From: Rhodospirillales bacterium
Lineage (GTDB): Bacteria > Pseudomonadota > Alphaproteobacteria > Reyranellales > Reyranellaceae
Direction of reading: 5' to 3'
DNA length: 64,000 nt
Assembly: GCA_947466085.1 (NCBI GenBank)
Contig: CANIEC010000003.1
Span: 1 to 64,000 of the forward strand
Shown here: positions 57,000-64,000 of the stretch, piece after piece
Layout of the letters: each line of letters begins with the position of its first letter
How positions within the stretch are numbered: the stretch's first letter is position 1
Made by a program: the position numbers and the translations under genes
The notes under the pieces: model-generated
What the model saw: the letters and a program-made list of their open reading frames with translations, nothing else
Databases searched by the model: none
What the model was told of the DNA's origin: nothing

Positions 57000-59987
57000 A
57001 TGGCAAGGCGTATGCTCATCGATGCAAGTCACCCGGAAGAGACCCGGGTCGTTGTGGTCGATGGAACGAGACTTGAAGAATTCGACTTCGAAACCGCGAG
57101 CCGCAAGCCCCTCAAGGGCAACATCTACCTCGCGAAAGTCATCCGCATAGAACCGTCGCTGCAGGCGGCGTTCGTCGAGTATGGCGGCAACCGGCACGGC
57201 TTCCTCGCCTTCTCGGAAATCCATCCCGACTATTATCAGATCCCTGTCGCCGACCGCGAACGGCTGATCGCCGAACAGCAGCGGCTGCACGCCGAGGCCG
57301 AGGAAGACGAGCCGCGGCGGAGCAACCGGATCGATCGCACCGACATCGAGGAAGCCCGCGCCGATATCATCGAAGCCGCGGCGCGCGACATCGTCAGGGT
57401 AGCTGCCGCCAGTGACGAGCCCCCGGCCACGGAGGCCCCTGTCGACGCGCCCGCGAGCGAGCCGGCTGCGGAGGCCACGGCAATCGAAGCCGTTGCAGCA
57501 GAAGCGCCAGCCCCCGAGGCGGTTCGCAGCGAAATCGTGGCGGCAGACGCCGCGCCGGTACGCGAGCCAGAGCCGCAGGCGCAGCCTGCAGAAATCCCGG
57601 TCGAGCGTCTCGACGGTCCGATTCATGCCGAAGCCGCCGAAGCACCGGTGTCCGAGCCGGCCGCCGTGCCCGCGTCCGAAGGCGAGATGACAGCCGCTGC
57701 CGAAGGTACGGAGCAAGCACCCGAACAGCCCGCCGAACCCTACGGCGAATCCTCCCCGTCCGAATCGACGGATCCGGCCGAAGCGCCGCAGCCCGACGTC
57801 ACGGTCGAGACGCTGGGCGGAGACGAGGTGGTCGAGGAGCGCGAGACGCGCGAGCGCCGCCGCCGCAACCCGATCCGCCAGTACAAAATCCAGGAAGTCA
57901 TCAAGCGCCGGCAGATTCTGCTGGTTCAGGTCGTCAAGGAGGAGCGCGGCAACAAGGGCGCCGCGCTCACCACCTACCTCTCGCTGGCCGGCCGCTATTG
58001 CGTGCTGATGCCCAACGCCGGTCGTGGCGGCGGCATCTCGCGCAAAATCTCCAATCCGTCCGATCGCAAGCGCATGAAGGAGATCCTGAGCGATCTCGAC
58101 GTGCCGCAGGGCATGGGCGTGATCCTGCGTACCGCCGGTCTCGAGCGCTCCAATATCGACATCAAGCGCGACTACGAATACCTGTCGCGCCTGTGGGATT
58201 CGATCCGCGAGATCACCATGCGCTCGACGGCGCCGGCACTGATCTACGAGGAAGGCGATCTCATAAAGCGGTCGCTGCGCGACATCTACGACACCGACAT
58301 CGCGCAGGTCCTCGTCGAGGGCGAGGCCGGCTTCCAGAGCGCCGCCGAATTCATGCGGCAGCTCGTGCCCCACCAGGCCAACAAGGTCGAGCTGTACCGG
58401 GAGCCGATCCCCCTCTTCCACCGCTATCAGGTGGAGAACCAGTTCGACGCGATGCATTCGCCGACGGTGCAGCTCCGTTCCGGTGGCTACATCGTGATCA
58501 ACCCGACCGAAGCGCTGGTCGCGATCGACGTCAACTCGGGCCGTTCGACCAAGGAACGGAACATCGAGGAGACGGCGCTGCGCACCAACATCGAAGCCGC
58601 CGAGGAGATCGCCCGCCAGGTCCGCCTGCGCGACCTCGCCGGCCTGATCGTGATCGACTTCATCGACATGGAGGAGTCGCGTCACCAGCGTCAGGTCGAG
58701 CACAAGGTAAAGGACTCGATGCGCAGCGACCGCGCCCGAATCCAGATCGGCCGCATCTCCGCCTTCGGCCTGCTCGAGATGTCGCGCCAGCGGCTGCGCC
58801 CCAGCCTGCTGGAGCACTCGACCGAGGTCTGCCCGCATTGCGCCGGTACCGGGCGCATCCGCTCGCTGGAGTCCGCCGCGCTGCACGCGCTGCGCGCCAT
58901 CGAGGAGGAAGGCGTGCGTCGCCGCGCCAGCGAGATCGCCGTCAGCGTCCCGCCGAACGTCGCGCTCTATCTGCTCAACCAGAAGCGCCATTCGCTGTCG
59001 GAGATCGAGCAGCGCTACGGCTTCACGGTCATCGTCGAGGCCGACGAAGATCTTCACGCCGCCGATTGCGAAATCGAACGGGTGCGCTCGCGCCGCGAAG
59101 ATCATCGTAGCGGCGACAGGCCGGCTCCCGAGCTGGCGCGCGCCAGCTACGAGGAGACGTCGGGTGACGAGGCGTCGCCAGACGAAGCCGAAGGCAGCGA
59201 GGCCAGCGAGGCACGCGAGGGTGACGAGCGTGACGAGGAGCGCAGCTCCGGCGAGGACGGCGAAGGCCGCCCCCGCAGCCGCCGCCGCCGCCGCCGGCGT
59301 CGCAGCAGCAGCAGCAGCAGCCGTCGTGAGGACGGCGAAGACTCCGATCGGCCGCAAGCGTCCGACGAGGCCCGCGAAGTCGATGCCGCACGCGCCAACG
59401 AGCAGCCCGTCAACGGCGACGACGACGATGAGGCCGAGGACAATGGGCCCGATGGCGACTCCGATGTCGCTCGCGCCGACGATGACGGTGCCGAGGCCGG
59501 TGCAGAGGGCGATAGTGCCGAGGGCGAGCGCAACGGCGAAGACCGGAGCGGAAGCCGCCGCCGCCGCGGTCGCCGCGGTGGTCGCCGCCGGCGCCGCGAG
59601 CCCGGCGAAGGCGAGTCGGCGCAGGGTGACGCCGAGTCCTCGGAAGCCCAGGCCGACTCCCGTGGCGATGAACTTACCCGGAACGGTCACGACACGAGCG
59701 AGCCGACCGGTGGCCACGAGCCGCCGTCCTCGCCGGCAACACCGCTCGAGAGCATACCGGTCGAGCACATTCCGGTGGAACGTGCGCCCCGCGATCCAGG
59801 CCCGCCGGTGAACGTGGAAGCGGCCCCGCCGCCTCCGCCAGCACCCGAGCCTGAGCCGGTGGTCGCCTCCGCTCCGCAGCCGATCGCCGTCCCCGAGCCG
59901 GAACCGGTCCCCACGCCTCCGCCGCCGCCGGTCCCCGTGATCGACGCGCCGCCGGAGAAGCCCAAGCGCGGCTGGTGGCGCCGCTAG
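57000..59987 (+). CDS. rne: Ribonuclease E
   Basis: A 995-residue endoribonuclease and degradosome scaffold. It starts MARRMLIDASHPEETRVVVV, as alphaproteobacterial RNase E does, after GGAGCGAG. The S1 domain (about 35-330) is split by an insertion of about 195 Ala/Pro/Glu-rich residues near 100-295. The catalytic Asp residues lie in VAIDVNSGRST and IVIDFIDMEESR. The Zn-link is CPHCAGTGR. The C-terminal third is disordered, with alternating Arg-rich and acidic blocks ([15 protein letters not shown]-type and DGDSDVARADDDG) that bind RNA and RhlB-like helicases. It ends PKRGWWRR, the GWW motif that binds PNPase in Caulobacter. Confidence 0.95.
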   Translation: MARRMLIDASHPEETRVVVVDGTRLEEFDFETASRKPLKGNIYLAKVIRIEPSLQAAFVEYGGNRHGFLAFSEIHPDYYQIPVADRERLIAEQQRLHAEAEEDEPRRSNRIDRTDIEEARADIIEAAARDIVRVAAASDEPPATEAPVDAPASEPAAEATAIEAVAAEAPAPEAVRSEIVAADAAPVREPEPQAQPAEIPVERLDGPIHAEAAEAPVSEPAAVPASEGEMTAAAEGTEQAPEQPAEPYGESSPSESTDPAEAPQPDVTVETLGGDEVVEERETRERRRRNPIRQYKIQEVIKRRQILLVQVVKEERGNKGAALTTYLSLAGRYCVLMPNAGRGGGISRKISNPSDRKRMKEILSDLDVPQGMGVILRTAGLERSNIDIKRDYEYLSRLWDSIREITMRSTAPALIYEEGDLIKRSLRDIYDTDIAQVLVEGEAGFQSAAEFMRQLVPHQANKVELYREPIPLFHRYQVENQFDAMHSPTVQLRSGGYIVINPTEALVAIDVNSGRSTKERNIEETALRTNIEAAEEIARQVRLRDLAGLIVIDFIDMEESRHQRQVEHKVKDSMRSDRARIQIGRISAFGLLEMSRQRLRPSLLEHSTEVCPHCAGTGRIRSLESAALHALRAIEEEGVRRRASEIAVSVPPNVALYLLNQKRHSLSEIEQRYGFTVIVEADEDLHAADCEIERVRSRREDHRSGDRPAPELARASYEETSGDEASPDEAEGSEASEAREGDERDEERSSGEDGEGRPRSRRRRRRRRSSSSSSRREDGEDSDRPQASDEAREVDAARANEQPVNGDDDDEAEDNGPDGDSDVARADDDGAEAGAEGDSAEGERNGEDRSGSRRRRGRRGGRRRRREPGEGESAQGDAESSEAQADSRGDELTRNGHDTSEPTGGHEPPSSPATPLESIPVEHIPVERAPRDPGPPVNVEAAPPPPPAPEPEPVVASAPQPIAVPEPEPVPTPPPPPVPVIDAPPEKPKRGWWRR

Positions 59988-60001
59988 GCGGGACCCGGAC
60001 C

Positions 60002-60961
60002 ATGCGTCGCCGCTCCCTGATCGCCGGCGCACTCGCGCTGCCGATCGGCGGTGCGGCGAAGGCGGACTCTTTTCCAAACGGCCCGTTCCGGATCATCGTG
60101 CCGTTCGGCCCCGGATCGGCCACCGACCAGAGCGCGCGCAACGTGGCCGAGGGGCTGAACAAGGCCTTCGGCGTTCCGGCCGTGGTCGAGAACAAGCCCG
60201 GCGCCAACGGTGCGATTGCGGCCGAAGTCGCCGCCAAGGCGAAGCCGGACGGCCAGACCATCTTCGTCTGCTCCAACACCGCGGCGGCCTCCAACGTCGC
60301 GCTGATGAAGTCCCTACCCTACGACCCGCTGAGGGATTTCGAGCCGGTCACGATCATCGGCCGTGCGCCGGTGTTCATGATCGTGAACCCCAAGGTCGAA
60401 GCGAAGACGGCCCAGGAGTTCGTGGCCCTGTGCAAGCGCCAGCCGGGCCGGATCAACTTCGGCTCCGGCAGCGCCTCGACCCGCATCTCCGGCGAACTGC
60501 TCAAGGCCAAGGCCGGCATCGACATGCTGCACGTGCCCTACAAGAGCACGCCGGCAGCGCTGCAGGACACCATGGCCGGGCACGTCCAGATGTGCTTCGC
60601 CGATCCGGTGACCAGCCTGCCCCAGGTCAAGGCAGGTACCGTTCGATGCCTCGGCGTCGGCAGCCGCGGCCGCTACAAGCTCACGCCCGACATTCCCACC
60701 CTCATCGAACAGGGCATCCCCGATTTCGAGCTGATGACCTGGACCGGCATCCTGATGCCGCGCGGCGTGCCGCAGCCGGTCATGGCGAAGCTGCGCGAGG
60801 CCATGCTCAAAGCCATCACCGATCCCGCCTATGTCGAGCGCCAGGCCCAGGGCGGCTCCGAGATCGCGCCCTGCTCGCCCGACGAGATGCGCCGGATCAT
60901 GGTCGCCGAGATCGAACTCTACCGCGAGATGATGAGGGTCGCCGGCATCGAGCCGGAGTGA
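60002..60961 (+). CDS. Bug/TctC family tripartite tricarboxylate receptor
   Basis: A 319-residue periplasmic receptor with a short signal (RRRSLIAGALALPIGGAAKA). Marks are FPNGPFRIIVPFGPGSATD, VVENKPGANGAIAAEVAAKA, LHVPYKSTPAALQDTMAG and LTPDIPTLIEQGIPDFEL. It is 14 bases after rne and may be read through from it, though that is unusual. It is the third orphan Bug receptor in the window. Confidence 0.85.
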   Translation: MRRRSLIAGALALPIGGAAKADSFPNGPFRIIVPFGPGSATDQSARNVAEGLNKAFGVPAVVENKPGANGAIAAEVAAKAKPDGQTIFVCSNTAAASNVALMKSLPYDPLRDFEPVTIIGRAPVFMIVNPKVEAKTAQEFVALCKRQPGRINFGSGSASTRISGELLKAKAGIDMLHVPYKSTPAALQDTMAGHVQMCFADPVTSLPQVKAGTVRCLGVGSRGRYKLTPDIPTLIEQGIPDFELMTWTGILMPRGVPQPVMAKLREAMLKAITDPAYVERQAQGGSEIAPCSPDEMRRIMVAEIELYREMMRVAGIEPE

Positions 60962-61087
60962 GATTGCCGACGGGCTGACGAAGGAAAGTCTCAGCGACGG
61001 CTGCTTCCGGGACTTTCCGGTATCAGCGCCGAGGCGTCGCACCTCGGTTGCTGGCACTCGCGGCGGAGCATCTGCAATACTTAGGCG

Positions 61088-62461
61088 ATGCAGCATTCCC
61101 AATCGTCTCCGTCGCCTGTCGACATTGCCATCGTCGGCGGCGGCGCCAGCGGCGTGCTGCTCGCGGCGCAGCTCGTCCGCAAGGCCCGCCTGCGCGTCGC
61201 CCTGATCGAGCGCGACGCCCATCCGGGGCTGGGGGTCGCCTATTCGACACACTGCCTTGGCCATCTCCTCAATGTCCGCGCCAGCGACATGACGGCCCTG
61301 GCCGACGAGCCCGACCACTTCGTGCAATGGCTGGCGCGCGACGGCCGCGGCTTCGGGCCGACGGATTTCGTTCCCCGCGCCATCTACGGCCGGTACCTGC
61401 AGGACCTGCTGGCCGACGCCATCCGGCGTGCCGACGGCCGCCTGCAGGTCATCAGGGGCCACGTCGTCGCTATTCGCCACGGGGAAGACGGTGTCGAACT
61501 CGACATCGAGGGCCACGCCCCGCTGCGAGCCCGCAAGGCCGTCCTGGCGACCGGGCATCGCCCTCCCTCGAAGGATTCCGGTGCCTATCGCGGCAATCCC
61601 TGGCGTGACGAGGCCATCGCCGGCCTCCCACCCGAGGGGTCGGTCCTGATGATCGGCACCAGCCTGACGATGATCGATGTGCTGATCTCGTTACTGGAAC
61701 ACGGCCATAGGGGCCCCATCGTCGCCCTGTCGCGGCGTGGGCTAGTGCCGCATCACCATCCGCTGGCGCCGATCGCCACGCCCGACGCCGACACGCGCGA
61801 TCTCTTCAGCGGCAGCCTGTCGCAACGCACCGCCCGGTTCCGCGCCAAGCTACGGGCGGGCCTGGGCTGGCCGGGCCTCATGCAGCTCCTGCGGCCGCAC
61901 AACAACGAAATGTGGCATGAGCTCGACCTCGACCAGCGCCGACGCTTCCTGCGTCACCTGCGCCCGTGGTGGGACATCCATCGTCATCGCGTCGCCCCGC
62001 ACATCGGTCAGCAGATCGACGCTGCCCGATCGCAGGGGCGGCTTTCGATCGTATCGGGCCGGATCGAGATCGGCCGCACGACGGACGACAAGGTCGAAGT
62101 CGCCATCATCCGTCGCGGCTCGTCGGAGCGGGAACAGCATAGCTTTGACCGCGTCATCGATTGCCGTGGCCCGCGCAACGAGGTCGACGTGCACGTGCCG
62201 CTGCATGCGCAGTTGGTGAAGGACGGAAAGCTGCGAGCCGATGCGCTGAACCAGGGTCTCGACGTCGCAGCCGGCGAGGCGCTGATCGGGCGGGATGGCA
62301 CGCCGTCGGACCGCCTCTTCGTCCTCGGCCCTCCGACCCGCGGCCGCTACACCGAGATCGTGGCGATCCCGGATATCCGCCTGCAGGCGGCGGACGTCGC
62401 CAATCGTCTGATCGGAGCCCTGCAAGCGCCATCTGGCCTTGTCGATCGTCCGGCCGCATAA
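61088..62461 (+). CDS. FAD/NAD(P)-binding protein (FAD-NAD-binding_9 type)
   Basis: A 457-residue flavoprotein-like protein. The Rossmann motif VDIAIVGGGASGVLLAAQL is at about 11-29, followed by IERDAHPGLGVAYSTHCLGH and LLNVRASDMTALADEP, the hallmark of the NAD_binding_9 group, and KAVLATGHRPPS. The later GPRNEVDVHVPL and FVLGPPTRGRYTEIVAIPDI match the group end. No enzymatic reaction is established for these proteins. It lies eight bases before the ModE-like gene, so they may be one unit. Confidence 0.75.
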   Translation: MQHSQSSPSPVDIAIVGGGASGVLLAAQLVRKARLRVALIERDAHPGLGVAYSTHCLGHLLNVRASDMTALADEPDHFVQWLARDGRGFGPTDFVPRAIYGRYLQDLLADAIRRADGRLQVIRGHVVAIRHGEDGVELDIEGHAPLRARKAVLATGHRPPSKDSGAYRGNPWRDEAIAGLPPEGSVLMIGTSLTMIDVLISLLEHGHRGPIVALSRRGLVPHHHPLAPIATPDADTRDLFSGSLSQRTARFRAKLRAGLGWPGLMQLLRPHNNEMWHELDLDQRRRFLRHLRPWWDIHRHRVAPHIGQQIDAARSQGRLSIVSGRIEIGRTTDDKVEVAIIRRGSSEREQHSFDRVIDCRGPRNEVDVHVPLHAQLVKDGKLRADALNQGLDVAAGEALIGRDGTPSDRLFVLGPPTRGRYTEIVAIPDIRLQAADVANRLIGALQAPSGLVDRPAA

Positions 62462-62468
62462 TTCCAGC

Positions 62469-62867
62469 ATGGGACGCCGACCCGCCAAGGCCGCGGCCAA
62501 ACCGGCCGACAAGACCTCCTTGCATCTCCGTATCGATTTCGGCGGCGAACGCTCGATTGGCCCCGGCAAGGTCCGCCTGCTCGAGCTGATCAACGAGACC
62601 GGATCGATTTCCGCCGCGGGTCGTGCGCTGGCCATGTCCTACCGCCAAGCCTGGCTGCTGGTCGACGAAATGAACCAGATGTTCCGCGAACCCGTCGTGA
62701 CCGCCCAGACCGGCGGCGGCGGCGGCGGCGGCACGTCGGTCACCGAAACCGGCAACGACATCGTGCGCCTCTATCGCGAGATGGAGCGGCGGGCCTACGG
62801 GGCCTCGTCGCCGGAAATCCGCTCGCTGGCCCGCCTGCTCACCCCTCCGGACGGCAAGCTCCACTAG
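62469..62867 (+). CDS. One-domain ModE-like winged-helix regulator
   Basis: A 132-residue protein with only the N-terminal LysR-type HTH of ModE. The HTH is IGPGKVRLLELINETGSISA to AGRALAMSYRQAWLLVDEMN, and the wing has seven consecutive glycines followed by TSVTETG. The C-terminal Mop-type molybdate-binding domains of full ModE are missing, so the signal may come from elsewhere. The next gene, convergent modA, has a ModE-type palindrome in front of it, which makes this the likely regulator. The ATG at 62469 was preferred over ATGs upstream. Confidence 0.75.
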   Translation: MGRRPAKAAAKPADKTSLHLRIDFGGERSIGPGKVRLLELINETGSISAAGRALAMSYRQAWLLVDEMNQMFREPVVTAQTGGGGGGGTSVTETGNDIVRLYREMERRAYGASSPEIRSLARLLTPPDGKLH

Positions 62868-62940
62868 GCCGTCGCCCGGAGGCACGGACAGGAGCGCTCA
62901 CGCCCGAACCTGCTCCTAGACGGCAGCGACGCGATGGACC

Positions 62941-63735
62941 CTACCTCAACACAGTGAATCCCTGCTTCTCGAAGAACGGCTTGGCCGCCGGCGTCCTCAG
63001 GAAGTCGACGAAGGCTTGTGCATCCGGATTGCTCGAACTGGCCAGCAGCGCCATCGGATAGATGATGGCCGGGTGCGAACCGGCAGGGAAGGCGCCGACG
63101 ATGCGGACGGCCGGATCGGACACCGCATCGGTCTTGTAGACGATGCCGAGCGGCGCCTCGCCGCGCGACACCAGTGTCAGCGCCATTCGAACGTTTTCGG
63201 CCTGCGCCACACGGTCGGAGACCGACGGCCAGACGCCGAGATACTCCAGCGCCGCCTTGCCGTACTTGCCGGCCGGCACTGCGTCGACGTTGGCCATGGC
63301 GAGGCGGCCGTCGTTGCCCAGCGCGCCACGCAGGTTGAATCCCTTGTCGATCTTGAGGTCGCTCTTGGAGTCCCTGCCGGCGACCAGCACGATCTGGTTG
63401 CCGAGATAATCCGAACGGCTCGCAGGTTTGATGAGCTTGCGCTCCGCGACATACTCCATCCACTGCACGTCGGCCGAGATGAAGATGTCAGCCGGAATGC
63501 CGCCTTCGATCTGCCGGGCCAGCGCCGAGCTGGCGGCGTAGGAAATCCTGGTGGTCTTGCCGCTCTGCCTGGTCCAGGCGGCCGACGCCTCGTCCAGAGC
63601 GTTTTTCAGGCTGGCGGCGGCGAGGATGACGACGTCCTTGCCCTGCGCGGCAGCCCGCTGCGCGAGCCCACACGCTGAAAGAACGAAGGCCGCCGCGGCT
63701 ATGCCGCAGGCGAAGACCCGACGACGACCCAGCAT
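62941..63735 (-). CDS. modA: Molybdate ABC transporter substrate-binding protein
   Basis: A 264-residue periplasmic receptor with a signal peptide (ACGIAAAAFVLSACG, ending near AAAQG; the Cys could also make it a lipoprotein). The ModA pattern is clear: VVILAAASLKNALDEAS, SYAASSALARQIEGGIPADI, FISADVQWMEYVAERKLI and the end FVDFLRTPAAKPFFEKQGF. It binds molybdate for ModBC, whose genes are not in the window. A ModE-like operator lies 25 bases before the ATG. Confidence 0.9.
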   Translation of the reverse strand: MLGRRRVFACGIAAAAFVLSACGLAQRAAAQGKDVVILAAASLKNALDEASAAWTRQSGKTTRISYAASSALARQIEGGIPADIFISADVQWMEYVAERKLIKPASRSDYLGNQIVLVAGRDSKSDLKIDKGFNLRGALGNDGRLAMANVDAVPAGKYGKAALEYLGVWPSVSDRVAQAENVRMALTLVSRGEAPLGIVYKTDAVSDPAVRIVGAFPAGSHPAIIYPMALLASSSNPDAQAFVDFLRTPAAKPFFEKQGFTVLR

Positions 63736-63759
63736 GGAACGCTCCTGTCACGAGATCGG

Positions 63760-63783
63760 CGATATATCCGTTTGGATATATCG
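63760..63783. promoter_or_regulatory. ModE-box-like operator before modA
   Basis: A perfect inverted repeat, CGATATATCC and GGATATATCG around GTTT. The TATAT-rich arms with outer CG resemble the ModE box as I recall it. It ends 25 bases upstream of the modA start, the right place to block the promoter when molybdate is plentiful. Nothing else in the spacer has such symmetry. Confidence 0.7.
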
Positions 63784-63918
63784 ATAACCCGTCGAGTCCA
63801 CCACCTGCCCGATCTCCGATGCGGTATGAACGTCGGAGGAAGCATGCCTCCCAACGGCCATGGTTCCCTGTCAGCTGGAACGGCCCCGTGCCGCCGTGCA
63901 GCGGCCGCTGGGGTCGCG

Positions 63919-64000
63919 TCAGGCGGCGTAGCGGCTTTCGCTGAGCGCCGGCCACAGCTCGTCCTTGCCGGCCCGGGCGAAGGATTCGCCGATCTTCTCG
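63919..64000 (-). CDS. C-terminal end of an unidentified protein (partial)
   Basis: On the minus strand the frame enters from the right edge and stops at 63919-63921, giving EKIGESFARAGKDELWPALS then ESRYAA. The helix-like, balanced composition looks like a true protein end, but the family cannot be named. 63784-63918 holds no other gene I can support. Confidence 0.45.
   Translation of the reverse strand, partial: EKIGESFARAGKDELWPALSESRYAA

Noticed and set aside
56631-60077. A 1148-codon open frame on the minus strand opposite rne
   Set aside because: It mirrors the codon pattern of rne in a very GC-rich region. Its translation is low-complexity (Arg, Ala, Gly runs), has no domain, and spans the genuine RNase E and part of the next gene.
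63841-64000. Plus-strand ATG after GGAGGA at the right edge
   Set aside because: The ribosome-binding site is attractive, but the product is low-complexity Ala/Gly/Arg, and the opposite strand encodes a more protein-like C-terminus.

Overview
This 64 kb window is high-GC chromosomal DNA from an alphaproteobacterium. The evidence is an RNase E ending in the GWW-type tail, an elongator tRNA-Met with encoded CCA, RF2 with a programmed frameshift, RepB-type ParB proteins, and several orphan Bug/TctC solute receptors. The mix of a complete ISC operon, many orphan Bug receptors and a LivFGHM cluster suggests a free-living soil or water member of Rhodospirillales or a Reyranella-like lineage; that placement is inference.

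Layout. (1) 1-11.3 kb is accessory DNA ending at a tRNA-Met gene: a chain of start/stop-overlapping genes (unknown, SNase-like nuclease, lipocalin lipoprotein, conserved hypothetical), a RecD2-type helicase, a translationally coupled operon of a serine recombinase with two RepB/ParB-like proteins, and an AlpA-like plus tyrosine-integrase pair. A DUF6492-like gene and a 25-codon remnant of a second integrase follow. The 3' end of the tRNA faces this segment, as expected for an island inserted at a tRNA. (2) 11.4-15 kb: phosphodiesterase-like protein, Bug receptor, mnmA. (3) 15-16.1 kb: two tandem glycine-zipper lipoproteins. (4) 16.2-22.9 kb: an ISC iron-sulfur operon, iscR, an extra cysteine desulfurase, iscS, iscU, iscA, hscB, hscA, fdx, iscX, with an IscR-type palindrome just before iscS. 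(5) 23-35.4 kb: mostly housekeeping genes (hydrolase, anmK, tyrS, AsmA/YhdP-like protein, glnE, bcp, amidohydrolase, YbaK-like protein, a small zinc-ribbon protein, a cytoplasmic ModA-like protein). (6) 35.4-47.2 kb: a catabolic and transport region (aldo/keto reductase, TetR regulator, VOC proteins, flavin-dependent hydroxylase, LivKHMGF-type ABC transporter, GMC oxidoreductase), with a pair of similar palindromes between the divergent VOC and hydroxylase genes. (7) 47.3-52 kb: Bug receptor, broken KTSC-domain gene, membrane proteins, and a frameshifted LLM monooxygenase. (8) 52-60 kb: prfB, mrcA, amidase, rne. (9) 60-64 kb: Bug receptor, FAD/NAD(P) protein, one-domain ModE-like regulator and modA with a ModE-like operator.

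The strongest candidate for an under-described system is the recombinase plus two-ParB cassette at 4.2-7.6 kb. Both ParB-like proteins keep the GxxRxxA nucleotide-binding motif, but no ParA is in the window. All family names come from reading motifs; no database search was run.
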